Shown in pieces: positions 34,706 through 42,725 of a DNA stretch of 64,000 bases. Each line of letters opens with the position of its first letter. The stretch's first letter is position 1. The notes beneath the pieces were generated by a model. The model saw only the letters and a program-made list of their open reading frames with translations. It was not told the origin of the DNA and ran no database searches. The position numbers were made by a program, and so were the translations under genes. The stretch is from Candidatus Nitrospira kreftii (lineage in GTDB: Bacteria > Nitrospirota > Nitrospiria > Nitrospirales > Nitrospiraceae), in the NCBI GenBank assembly GCA_014058405.1, contig CP047423.1, positions 2,836,501-2,900,500 on the forward strand. Reading direction: 5' to 3'.

Positions 34706-35128
34706 ATGATGTATAGAAATGGCCGACGACGGCTCAGAACTATCGGACTGTTCGTAGGACTTCTCTCTCTCTCCGGCTGCGGCAGCTGGTGGCATGGGGG
34801 ATATCAGTCCGTCACCATCTTCACGTCGCCACTCGATGCGCAGGTGATCATTGATGAGCGGGTTCATCTCCTGGCACCGGGAACGGTCTCCCTCAGCCGA
34901 AAAGACGATCACCAGGCCGTCATCACCAAGGAGGGCTATGAGCCAAAGACCATGGCCCTGACGCGAACCTGGTCCTGGTGGGTCATCGGAGATATCTTCG
35001 GCTGCGCCATTATTTTCTCACCTGCCTGCATTTCCACCGATAAAGACAACGGCGGCTACTACACCTTCAAGGATAAAGTTTACGTGACATTAGAGCAGAA
35101 ATCTGCCGGATTGGTTCCAAGTCAGTAG
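34706..35128 (+). CDS. PEGA-domain-like lipoprotein
   Basis: The 140-residue protein has a basic N-terminus and lipobox LSGC (C25). A short beta domain follows (about 34-80: VTIFTSPLDAQVIID, PGTVSLSRKDDHQAVITKEGYEP), which fits PEGA modules of envelope proteins. A hydrophobic hairpin with two Cys (about 92-112, GDIFGCAIIFSPACIS) and a polar tail complete it. Function is unknown. The start offers ATGATG at 34706 and 34709 behind GAGGAG. The leader hairpin at 34671-34697 may limit translation. Confidence 0.82.
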   Translation: MMYRNGRRRLRTIGLFVGLLSLSGCGSWWHGGYQSVTIFTSPLDAQVIIDERVHLLAPGTVSLSRKDDHQAVITKEGYEPKTMALTRTWSWWVIGDIFGCAIIFSPACISTDKDNGGYYTFKDKVYVTLEQKSAGLVPSQ

Positions 35129-35371
35129 TCCCATAAATTCGTGAATTAAGCGTACTGTTCCAAACAGTGCCGAGCACGTCATCTCTCACTCTTCGCTTAC
35201 CGCTCCTACTATGGCGTCTCAAAATTTTAAAGAAAATAGTTCTATCGGCCTGCGTTTCATGGTTCAGCAGCGTAGAACTCGGATTGCTTTTTGCTGCTTC
35301 AGCTCCCGTAATGCCTTTGCTAGGGGGCAAAATATCCGGTCCGGTTTAGTGCTTCAACCTCAGCCTAGACT

Positions 35372-36022
35372 TCAGGTACTGCCACTCACAGCCATCACAT
35401 TAATCCATCTCCCCTTGCGCTCTTGATTACTCACTACTCGTAGAGAGATCACTTTCCAACCTGTACGCCGCAACACTCGTCCCAACTCGTCTTTTTGCCA
35501 TCTCGCAAAATACCGGCCCGGCATCCAGCCAGTGCGTTTGATGCAGCTCTTGCTGCCATAGGTAAACGTCGCCGCAAAGAGACCTGCCGGTTTCACAATG
35601 TCACGAAGCGCGACCAACACACCAGTCATATCCCTCTTCGGCAAATGAATCAGTGAGGCCGCCGCCCAAACCCCGTCCAGACTATCCGCTCGAAGAGGAA
35701 GCGCTCTGATATCGGCGAGGACGAGCGGCACCGACGTAATCTGCTCGTTCGCAAACTGCAGCAGCGGCATGGTCCGATCCAATCCGATCACCCGATGACC
35801 AAGCTTCGCAAGATAGCGCGCATCTTGGCCGGCTCCGCAACCCAAATCGAGCAACGTCGCGTGTGCCGGCAGGAGCTTTAGCCACTCTGTGAGCAGCGGC
35901 GGTCGTTTGTACTTTTTTCGGCCCCAATGTTTGAGAAAAGTCTCGCCATCCTTCTCATAGATCAGAAGGGTCTGCGTCACATCCCGACTTGTGGTAAGGT
36001 GCTGATGTTTGTGGAGGGTCAT
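35372..36022 (-). CDS. Class I SAM-dependent methyltransferase
   Basis: The 216-residue enzyme has motif I LLDLGCGAGQDARYLAKLG (about residues 55-73), motif II acidic end in VIGLDRTMPLLQFA, and ALPLRADSLDGVWAAASLIHLP as motif IV. The substrate is not evident; the fold resembles small-molecule methyltransferases of the UbiE/Tehb type. No signal peptide. Its start overlaps by a few bases the leader of the divergent gene at 36027, so the two share a promoter region. No terminator was seen on the 3' side, where AT-rich small hairpins lie around 35139-35168. Confidence 0.9.
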   Translation of the reverse strand: MTLHKHQHLTTSRDVTQTLLIYEKDGETFLKHWGRKKYKRPPLLTEWLKLLPAHATLLDLGCGAGQDARYLAKLGHRVIGLDRTMPLLQFANEQITSVPLVLADIRALPLRADSLDGVWAAASLIHLPKRDMTGVLVALRDIVKPAGLFAATFTYGSKSCIKRTGWMPGRYFARWQKDELGRVLRRTGWKVISLRVVSNQERKGRWINVMAVSGST

Positions 36023-36026
36023 TCAG

Positions 36027-36347
36027 ATGACGACACGCATAGGTCAGTACTGGTTGAGTGTTTCTGCTCTGCTCTTCAGTTCACTCCTCACCGCTTCAGT
36101 TTCGACGGCTGCCGACCCGCCTTGTGACAAGTATCCGGTCGCGACACAATCACGTTGTGCTGAAATCTGGAAAGAGCTGAACAAGGAAGATGGGCCGATC
36201 ATTTCGCAGTTTGGCCTCGATCAGCAAAAACGGCGCGATGAAGGAAAGATCAACGCCCAGCAGCATCTTGCCGAGAATATGATTTTTATCAAGCAATCAA
36301 CTGAAAAGCGGATCGAGCGCCTGAAAGAGCGCATGGCCATGGAATAA
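36027..36347 (+). CDS. Small secreted protein of unknown function
   Basis: The 106-residue protein has a clear signal peptide (about 1-27, cleaved near STAADPP) and a mature region with two Cys (CDKY, RCAEIW) followed by a charged helix rich in Lys/Glu/Gln. The ATG at 36027 has GGAGGG 8 nt upstream and is preferred to a TTG 18 nt earlier. It resembles no family I know. It is convergent with the MBL hydrolase gene, with only 20 nt between stops. Confidence 0.8.
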   Translation: MTTRIGQYWLSVSALLFSSLLTASVSTAADPPCDKYPVATQSRCAEIWKELNKEDGPIISQFGLDQQKRRDEGKINAQQHLAENMIFIKQSTEKRIERLKERMAME

Positions 36348-36367
36348 CTGCTACACCCCCCACTCTG

Positions 36368-37006
36368 TCACACACGGATAAACTGATTCGATTCTTTTTC
36401 GAGACCGATTTCTGTATCCGGCCCATGCCCGGTTATCACTGTCGTGGCCTCATCGAGCGTATAGAGTCGCTCGCGAATCGACTGTTCGATGGCCTCGAAG
36501 TTCCCGCCCCATAAGTCGGTCCGGCCGATGCTTCCCCGGAAAAGCGTGTCACCGGCTAACACAAGCTTATCATTCGGCAGGTAAAAGCTGATCGACCCAG
36601 GTGTGTGGCCCGGTGTATGGAGCGCCACGATCGGCACCTGCCCCAGCATCACCTTCTCCTCATCTGTTAGCCAATGGTCCGGCGGCAAGGCGGGCATGTA
36701 CGACACCCCAAACACACGACATTGGAGCTCCAAGTTGTTCCACAGCTGGAGATCGTCCTGATGCAAACAAATCGCCGCACCGGTCGCCTTTTTTATTTCG
36801 CTGGATGCCAAGAAGTGGTCGAGATGAGCGTGCGTGTGAAGGATATGAGTGACGATCAACCCCAACAGCTCCACCTCATGGAGAATTCGTTCCGGCGCGC
36901 CACCTGGATCGATGACGACCGCTTGCTTCGTGACCGGATCACCGATAATGGAACAATTACAGCCAAGGGGAGGGACCGAGAAGGTTTTCCGAATCAAGTC
37001 CGTCAT
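36368..37006 (-). CDS. Metallo-beta-lactamase-fold hydrolase, glyoxalase II-like
   Basis: The 212-residue protein has the metal motif THAHLDH (about residues 57-63), a further His in LHTPGHTPGS, the bridging Asp in LAGDTLFRGSIGRTDL and the last His in VITGHGPDTEIG. This is the YcbL/GloB-like thioesterase group of the MBL fold. It is shorter than true glyoxalase II, which has an extra C-terminal helical domain. The substrate is a thioester or similar, unknown. No neighbour hints at its pathway. Confidence 0.93.
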   Translation of the reverse strand: MTDLIRKTFSVPPLGCNCSIIGDPVTKQAVVIDPGGAPERILHEVELLGLIVTHILHTHAHLDHFLASSEIKKATGAAICLHQDDLQLWNNLELQCRVFGVSYMPALPPDHWLTDEEKVMLGQVPIVALHTPGHTPGSISFYLPNDKLVLAGDTLFRGSIGRTDLWGGNFEAIEQSIRERLYTLDEATTVITGHGPDTEIGLEKESNQFIRV

Positions 37007-37071
37007 CGTAGAGGCATGCTACAACTCATTGATCTTCTCGCGCAAGGCAAGACCCTCCAGCCTTACTCCTC

Positions 37072-37704
37072 CTATCGCATGGTCCAGACCAAATCCGTAT
37101 CGAACAATTCCCACTCCTGTCCCTGGCGACGAAACCACACCAGGAACCCTGCCCCGGTCCCGTCACGGCGCCTATTCTCCACATAGACGAGGGCTTGGTC
37201 GTTCTTCAACGTCCGGCCCACGCGTGAGAATGCCAATCGGTCAAGCACAGCAGGCGCTTGAACCGGCACGGCGGAATTGTTCACAGCAAGGAGCACGGCA
37301 CCAGCCTCTGAATCTTCGTCCATCCTCTCGGATACAAATCGATAGCGAACACCGAACTGAAATCGATCTTCCAGGCGAGTAGGAGTTTGGTTGGCTCCGA
37401 CAAAATCACGAACAAGATCCTGCGGCAGCACGCCGTCAAAATAGCCGTGCTGATGAAAGATATCCATCGTCACAGATCCATCCTGTTGAGGCATCAGCCG
37501 AGAAACGGTCATGCGTTCCAGTAGGACCAATTGGATCTGAGACGTGAGAAATTTGTCCTCAATGACTCGGTCGTACAGACTATAATCCTCCTCCGACACA
37601 GCCACCGCTGCCTGCCCTCTCTCCGTTGCAAGAGGTGACAGCACAACAGGAAAGAGCAACAACCCAATCATGAGTCCTCGCGAAGCCTTCATCGTGAAGA
37701 GCAT
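37072..37704 (-). CDS. Exported protein of unknown function
   Basis: The 210-residue protein begins with a signal peptide (cleavage near GQAAVAVSEE, residue 33). The rest is a soluble domain without recognised motifs: DYSLYDRVIEDKFLTSQIQLV, then beta-rich segments ending FLVWFRRQGQEWELFDTDLVW. ATG 37704 has a GAAGG site; an ATG at residue 5 (37692) is an alternative. It diverges from the lipoprotein gene at 37801 and could share its promoter region. Confidence 0.78.
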   Translation of the reverse strand: MLFTMKASRGLMIGLLLFPVVLSPLATERGQAAVAVSEEDYSLYDRVIEDKFLTSQIQLVLLERMTVSRLMPQQDGSVTMDIFHQHGYFDGVLPQDLVRDFVGANQTPTRLEDRFQFGVRYRFVSERMDEDSEAGAVLLAVNNSAVPVQAPAVLDRLAFSRVGRTLKNDQALVYVENRRRDGTGAGFLVWFRRQGQEWELFDTDLVWTMR

Positions 37705-37800
37705 ACCGATCAGCCTTCGCGGCGGTCAAATATGAGATATCGCATAGACAAGTTAAGCAGAAGCGTGGATAATCCCACGACGCTCTTAGGAGGAACCCGC

Positions 37801-38478
37801 GTGCAAGACATAACACTTGACGGTCGATCACTACTCGGACTCTTCGGCATCTTGTTTTTGGTTCTGTCCGGCTGTAATCCGGACGACAGCCCCATTCGTG
37901 CAGATAATGAGGTCCTCAAGAAACAAGTCGCCAGGCAAGAATCCTTGCTCAGTTCTCTGCAGGATGGCAACAAGGTCATGCAGCAACAGATTGATCTGCT
38001 CAATCAAGAACTCCGTGACGCCAAAAAACTGACCGACGAACTGGACCAGCAGTTGGATGAAGCCAAAGAGATGATCGGGACGCAAGTCGCGCAATCTCTC
38101 AAAGTCGAAGACAAAGATGCGCAGTCCGAGACGCTCCCTCGCCCTCTGGAGATTGTGGCAAAAGTCGCTGAGGAAGCGCTGGCACGAAACGGCTACCGGC
38201 TGAAGGTCAGTGTCAAAACCGATCAGCGCGCAGTCTACGTCACGGAACGGAAGATCTCAAACCCCGCCACGCTCGAAGTGACAGGCTCACGGAACCAATA
38301 CCTCGTTGCTCTGGAGGCCCTTCCCAACAACAGCACGAAACTCGCCGTGAAAGCGGAATTCGAGCGAATCGCCCAGGGCGGACGTGTCTTGAGCGTGAGT
38401 GCCGAGGAAACGATGGAAATCGAACAGCGCTTGATCCGTGAACTCAGCAAAGCCCTCGCAACCCCGGCCAAGACGTAA
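37801..38478 (+). CDS. Coiled-coil lipoprotein of unknown function
   Basis: From GTG 37801, which has a textbook TAGGAGGAA site 5 nt upstream, the protein has 225 residues. Lipobox LSGC gives C25. A coiled coil (about 35-95, rich in Gln/Leu/Lys/Glu) precedes a globular C-terminal domain (about 105-225) with EIVAKVAEEALARNGYRLKV and YLVALEALPNNSTKLAVKAE. An in-frame ATG 69 nt upstream lacks a site. It is probably an outer-membrane lipoprotein facing the periplasm. Confidence 0.85.
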   Translation: MQDITLDGRSLLGLFGILFLVLSGCNPDDSPIRADNEVLKKQVARQESLLSSLQDGNKVMQQQIDLLNQELRDAKKLTDELDQQLDEAKEMIGTQVAQSLKVEDKDAQSETLPRPLEIVAKVAEEALARNGYRLKVSVKTDQRAVYVTERKISNPATLEVTGSRNQYLVALEALPNNSTKLAVKAEFERIAQGGRVLSVSAEETMEIEQRLIRELSKALATPAKT

Positions 38479-38514
38479 GTCTTCGACGATCTACGGTCAC
38501 AATCACTGCTTTTC

Positions 38515-38543
38515 TTGGTCCGATCGGAGCCTCGTGCTAGCAT
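38515..38543 (+). promoter_or_regulatory. Candidate promoter just before the AAA ATPase start
   Basis: TTGGTC (38515-38520) and an extended -10, TGC-TAGCAT (hexamer 38538-38543), are 17 nt apart. The ATG is at 38553, leaving at most a few nucleotides of leader and no Shine-Dalgarno. Confidence 0.45.
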
Positions 38544-38552
38544 TCTCACGCG

Positions 38553-40112
38553 ATGGCTCTGTCGACCAGCGTGCACGATCTTCGCACCCTGATCCGTTCC
38601 TCTCACCCTCTCGTTGTGATCGAAACGGTGGAAGAGGAACGGGTGCTGGCCTTACTGCAATCAGTCACAGCCCAGGAACGGATGCCACTCTTCGAGTGGT
38701 CGGTCACCAGGGGACTTACGCGTACCGACGATGCCCCGACACTCAGTAGAATGACAGCGACCCCCTTGGCGGTGCTCCAACACCTCCATGACTTGACGGT
38801 CGAGGCGGTGTTCTGGCTCAAGGATCTCGGTCCCCATCTCCAAGAGCCCGCCGTATGCCGGCAGTTACGTGAAGTTGCGGCGGTGCACAGCCGTTCACGC
38901 GCCACGTGTGTGCTGACAGGGCAGCCGATTGCCCTGCCTCCAGACCTTGAACAACTTGCGGTACGGCTCGATCTGAAGCTACCGGATCGAGAAGAGCTTC
39001 GCTCCATGCTGCGCGGCCTGCTTCAGTCATTGGGGCCTCGCACGTCCGCTCGCCCACGTTCCACCACCGTCGTACACAGCATGCTCCGCTCAATGAACGA
39101 GACCAACACAGCAGCCCAAGGCCCGACCAGCCAAGATGCCGAGGCGATCCTCTGTGCCTTACAGGGTTTGACACTCCATCAGGCGCGCCAGGCCGTCGCC
39201 CAATGCCTCGTGGAAGGTGGCACCCTCTCGGCAGACGACGTGCAGACGATCCTCAAGCGCAAGATACAAGCGATCAAGGACGGCGGTCTGTTGGAATATT
39301 ACCCCTTGGAGGATAACCGGTTTGAGCTGGGAGGATTCACCAATCTCAAGGCATGGCTGGAGCGCGCCCAAGTCGGGTTTACGGATGAAGCCAAATCACT
39401 TAACCTCACCCCGCCCCGCGGCATCATGTTGGTGGGAGTGCCGGGCTGTGGGAAATCTCTGGCCGCGAAGGCCATCGCACGTGAATGGAAGCTCCCGCTC
39501 TTGAAGCTCGACGCCGGTCGATTGTTCGACAAGTTCGTCGGCGAATCGGAAAAGAATTTCCGTAAGGCCATTGAAATGGCAGAATCCTTATCTCCGATTG
39601 TTCTCTGGATCGACGAAATTGAGAAAGCCATGGTCGCCGGAGGAGGACGCGGCGATGCCGACGCCGGCCTCAGCCGCCGACTCTTCGGTGCGTTCCTCAC
39701 ATGGCTACAGGAAAAAAAACAGGATGTGTTCGTGATCGCCACAGCCAATGACCTCTCGTCGTTACCACCTGAGCTCTTGCGAAAAGGGCGGTTTGACGAG
39801 GTCTTTTTCGTGGACCTCCCTGACGATGCTGAGCGTGACGCAATTTGGAAGATTCATCTGGGCCTGCGCAAACAGGATAGTGCTCAATTCAACCTCGGCA
39901 AAATCGTCAGCGCCAGTGACGGCTTCAGCGGTTCTGAAATCGAACAGGCGGTGGTGGCAGGGCTCTATCGGGCACTGCATCGGAAAACGCCGCTCACGAC
40001 CGATCTACTTATCGAAGAATTAACCCATACGGTTCCGCTTTCGGTAACGAGACGCGAAGACATCGATGCGCTCAGACAAACGGCCGAGGGCCGCTTTGTG
40101 AACGTACGGTAA
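38553..40112 (+). CDS. Ycf46-like AAA+ ATPase
   Basis: The 519-residue protein has an N-terminal regulatory domain (1-240, beginning HDLRTLIRSSHPLVVIETVEE) typical of Ycf46-type AAA proteins. One AAA+ module follows (about 255-515): Walker A GVPGCGKSLAAKAIA, Walker B IVLWIDEIEKAM, sensor 1 FVIATAND and arginine finger region PPELLRKGRFDEVFF. Cyanobacterial and plastid Ycf46 are linked to growth under carbon limitation, but the mechanism is poorly known. There is no ribosome site before ATG 38553. The NlpC/P60-like lipoprotein gene follows after 6 nt. Confidence 0.92.
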   Translation: MALSTSVHDLRTLIRSSHPLVVIETVEEERVLALLQSVTAQERMPLFEWSVTRGLTRTDDAPTLSRMTATPLAVLQHLHDLTVEAVFWLKDLGPHLQEPAVCRQLREVAAVHSRSRATCVLTGQPIALPPDLEQLAVRLDLKLPDREELRSMLRGLLQSLGPRTSARPRSTTVVHSMLRSMNETNTAAQGPTSQDAEAILCALQGLTLHQARQAVAQCLVEGGTLSADDVQTILKRKIQAIKDGGLLEYYPLEDNRFELGGFTNLKAWLERAQVGFTDEAKSLNLTPPRGIMLVGVPGCGKSLAAKAIAREWKLPLLKLDAGRLFDKFVGESEKNFRKAIEMAESLSPIVLWIDEIEKAMVAGGGRGDADAGLSRRLFGAFLTWLQEKKQDVFVIATANDLSSLPPELLRKGRFDEVFFVDLPDDAERDAIWKIHLGLRKQDSAQFNLGKIVSASDGFSGSEIEQAVVAGLYRALHRKTPLTTDLLIEELTHTVPLSVTRREDIDALRQTAEGRFVNVR

Positions 40113-40118
40113 GCACTG

Positions 40119-40949
40119 ATGAAATTCTTAAGCATCATCGCCCTGGTGACACTCATGCCGTTGGCGGGTTGTATGAAACCTATACAGAAGTCTGCAAGAG
40201 TAGCCAGTGGGCCCTCGATGTCCGCCAATAGGTTGACCCTCCATAAACCATCTCTACCAGTCCCTGCTCAAGCTACATTGCCCTCGGAGCACCTCCCAGC
40301 CCCCTTTACGGCGTCGTTGCCGAGCCGATCGGCCATCGTACAATCCGCAACACGGCTGATCGGAGCGCGGACAGTTACCAGCCAAGGCCGACGCATCGCC
40401 TACGACTGTGCCGGAGTCACACATGCCATCTTCTTTGAACATGGTATCGATCTCTACCGCACAGACCGACATGATGTGAATGCCAACGGCGTGCGACTCA
40501 TTTATAACCATGTACGCCGATATGGGATCCTGCATCGCGGACCGGAGGTCAGACCAGGCGACCTTGTGTTTTTTGATAACACGTGGGATTTCAATGCCGA
40601 CGGGAAGGCAAACGATCCCCTCACCCATGTCGGCATCGTAGAGGAAGTGGAGCCGGATGGAACCGTGATCTTCATCAGCCGCGTTGCGAGTGCTATTGAA
40701 CGCTATCGCATGAACTTAGCGCAACCGCATATCCATCAGACGCCCGACGGCCGCGTGCTCAACGACTACATTCGCCGCAAACGTCCGACCGACCGAACCA
40801 ACACCGCTCGATTGACTGGGGAGCTATTCTCCATTTACGGAAACCCCTTAAGCTCTCGGAAACATGTGTCTGTAAACGAGGAAATTGTACAGAGTCAGGA
40901 CCAGCCGCACACTTCCAGCACTTCCGCCTCAGCGATACTGGAACAATAA
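40119..40949 (+). CDS. NlpC/P60-like cysteine hydrolase lipoprotein
   Basis: The 276-residue protein has a lipoprotein signal (lipobox LAGC, C18). The catalytic domain (about 65-215) has the probable nucleophile C97 in YDCAGVTHAIF and the His H170 in LTHVGIVEEV. GDLVFFDNTWDFNADGKAND lies just before that His and carries a DxNxDGxxND calcium-loop-like insert. NlpC/P60 enzymes cut peptide bonds in peptidoglycan. The C-terminal 60 residues are polar and of unknown use. It lies 6 nt after the AAA ATPase gene. Confidence 0.84.
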   Translation: MKFLSIIALVTLMPLAGCMKPIQKSARVASGPSMSANRLTLHKPSLPVPAQATLPSEHLPAPFTASLPSRSAIVQSATRLIGARTVTSQGRRIAYDCAGVTHAIFFEHGIDLYRTDRHDVNANGVRLIYNHVRRYGILHRGPEVRPGDLVFFDNTWDFNADGKANDPLTHVGIVEEVEPDGTVIFISRVASAIERYRMNLAQPHIHQTPDGRVLNDYIRRKRPTDRTNTARLTGELFSIYGNPLSSRKHVSVNEEIVQSQDQPHTSSTSASAILEQ

Positions 40950-41138
40950 TGCTGCACGATCGAACTGTGCCACTTCATACGGCGCCTATTCTCATGGATT
41001 GGTTTGGACCCTGCTTTAGATTAAAGAGTCGCGGTGGTCTTTATCCTGGCTTCAGAATCTACCCCTGATATCCGATAAGGAACATGATACGCGGCCCATT
41101 ATGAGAAAATTTTCCAAACCCCCATTTTCCAATTGACC

Positions 41139-41147
41139 TGGTAAAAT
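41139..41147 (+). promoter_or_regulatory. Extended -10 element placed for a leaderless transcript
   Basis: TGG-TAAAAT (41139-41147) is an extended -10 matching five of six consensus bases. The ATG of the next gene is 6 nt further on, where transcription would begin. Confidence 0.5.
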
Positions 41148-41153
41148 TATCCT

Positions 41154-41585
41154 ATGGCTATCTCATCAAAACAGACACATGTCCGAGAAACCAACGCGCT
41201 CCGTCGGACTTTGACGGATGTCCGGCACGGGCTCCTAGGCTTGCACAAGGCGCTGATCGTGGCCGAACAGCTGACCTATGAGCGAATCTATGGCCGCGTA
41301 GACTCCACGGGGCAGCTCCTACAACTCGTCATGAACGACCCCTGGTTCACCTGGCTCCATCCCCTTTCCAACATGGTCGTCCGCATTGACGAGCTGCTGG
41401 ATGGCAATGATCAGCCATCCGTTGATGAGGTCGCGATGCTCTTGGCTGAGATCCGGGTGTTGATTCGCCCTTCAGAACTCGGTGACGGGTATGAACGGAG
41501 CTACTATGAGGCACTGCAGAGGGCTCCCGATGTCGTACTCGCGCATTGTGAAATGAAAAAACTGCTGACATTGCCTTCGGTCTAG
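41154..41585 (+). CDS. Conserved-looking helical protein of unknown function
   Basis: The 143-residue soluble protein appears mostly helical (NALRRTLTDVRHGLLGLHKALIVAEQ, SVDEVAMLLAEIRVLI). It has no signal peptide, no Cys motif and no family I can name. The frame is well filled and hydrophobic/charged residues alternate as in a real helical bundle. The ATG has no Shine-Dalgarno; an extended -10 ends 6 nt upstream, so the mRNA may be leaderless. Confidence 0.75.
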   Translation: MAISSKQTHVRETNALRRTLTDVRHGLLGLHKALIVAEQLTYERIYGRVDSTGQLLQLVMNDPWFTWLHPLSNMVVRIDELLDGNDQPSVDEVAMLLAEIRVLIRPSELGDGYERSYYEALQRAPDVVLAHCEMKKLLTLPSV

Positions 41586-41787
41586 TACCGTCGCACCCCC
41601 TTTACCCCGACAACCCCAGCCGGGCGCCTCTCGATGGTTGACCGCTCGACCTGAGTTACGATCAGCATGCCTGTCCTCCGCTCACACCAGCTGCCATATT
41701 CCGCCAGAGACCCTCGCTTGGAGAGCCACTCATCCGTACCGTCGACCATATGGCGGAACGCGAGAGATCTTTCCCTTGCTGAATCGA

Positions 41788-41796
41788 TGGTATGAT
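41788..41796 (+). promoter_or_regulatory. Extended -10 promoter element
   Basis: TGG-TATGAT at 41788-41796 matches the extended -10 form (five of six in the hexamer). The next gene starts at 41822 after a GAGAGG site. No good -35 is needed or seen. Confidence 0.45.
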
Positions 41797-41821
41797 ACAC
41801 GTCCACTCAGTGAGAGGCCTC

Positions 41822-42457
41822 ATGTCACTCGTCACAGAACGATCCGCCCTAGTTTTAGCTCTGTTTCTTCTCTTGATCGTTCCTGATCCAGCCGTCGCGC
41901 AAGCGCGGCAGGTGGATGTCTTGGTCACTGTCGTAAAGGACAACGTTGTCGCACTGCCGGGAGGAGGAAGCCCGGTTGAGGAGGCGCTAGGAGTCAATGA
42001 AACCATCCTCGCCGCAGAAGCCAAGGGGCCGACAGGTTTTGCACAGACCTCACGCCGACTCTTGGGATTTTCCTCAGGATTACACCGATGGACTGAGGTG
42101 CAACTGGGGAGCGAGGAGCATGTCGATCGACATCAACTACTACCTCGCCTGATCATCGTCCAAACAAACCGCCGAGTCCATGGATTTCAAGAGAGTCGTG
42201 GCCATTGGTTCAGCGAAGCATTGGGGCCGAATGAAACCGTGAAGGAACTACACGGAGACGGTCATATCCTCATCGCCATTACCACCGAGCGAGCGCTCGC
42301 TATTTCCGCTTTTACAGGAGGATTCTTCACGGTACGCTGGTCTGCAAATGAACACCTAGAATCCATCGACCATACGAGGGACGCCGTGCTGATTCGCACC
42401 TCGGCCCGCCACCTAAGCCTTCGCTCGCAAATCGGGGGATGGACAGAGATGAGATAG
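41822..42457 (+). CDS. Exported beta-rich protein of unknown function
   Basis: The 211-residue protein has a signal peptide (about 1-28, cleavage after AVAQA). The mature part consists of repeated beta hairpins such as LIIVQTNRRVHGFQ, ILIAITTERALAISAF and AVLIRTSARHLSLRS, spaced about 40 residues apart. This suggests a small propeller- or sheet-like domain. No catalytic motif is recognised. ATG 41822 is chosen over one 30 nt earlier because GAGAGG lies 5 nt before it. Confidence 0.8.
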   Translation: MSLVTERSALVLALFLLLIVPDPAVAQARQVDVLVTVVKDNVVALPGGGSPVEEALGVNETILAAEAKGPTGFAQTSRRLLGFSSGLHRWTEVQLGSEEHVDRHQLLPRLIIVQTNRRVHGFQESRGHWFSEALGPNETVKELHGDGHILIAITTERALAISAFTGGFFTVRWSANEHLESIDHTRDAVLIRTSARHLSLRSQIGGWTEMR

Positions 42458-42481
42458 GATGATTCCAAATGATTCATCACG

Positions 42482-42682
42482 TCACTTGACTCGCATCCAA
42501 ACATATCCCGAATAGACCATTATTCCAAACACAGACAATATACACAGGAGCAGACAACCGATCGCCACGGCTCCTGCCCATGAAGCCGTGTATCTATGAT
42601 AGGTGACTGTCAATGGTTGATCGGTCATTTGACTGAAATGCGAGAGCCAACCGAGTCCTAACCCCAGCGTTCCGACAAGCAT
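42482..42682 (-). CDS. Small membrane protein with two TM segments
   Basis: The 66-residue protein has a short N-terminal hydrophobic stretch (1-15) and a strong TM helix (about 36-62, GAVAIGCLLLCILSVFGIMVYSGYVWM). No ribosome site is obvious. It is 43 nt downstream of the large membrane protein on the same strand and may be co-expressed. No family is recognised, and a chance frame cannot be excluded. Confidence 0.55.
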   Translation of the reverse strand: MLVGTLGLGLGWLSHFSQMTDQPLTVTYHRYTASWAGAVAIGCLLLCILSVFGIMVYSGYVWMRVK

Positions 42683-42725
42683 CCAGAACCGTGGTCTGAC
42701 CCAGCCTGTTCATTGTTGGCAATTG

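Noticed and set aside
35167..35349. 60-codon plus-strand frame with a hydrophobic stretch after the PEGA lipoprotein
   Set aside because: It lies in an AT-rich gap with small hairpins and lacks a ribosome site; the hydrophobic run looks accidental.
41582..41806. 74-codon minus-strand frame between two plus-strand unknown genes
   Set aside because: Codon third positions are fairly G/C-rich, but it covers the promoter of the next gene, has no clear ribosome site and matches no family.
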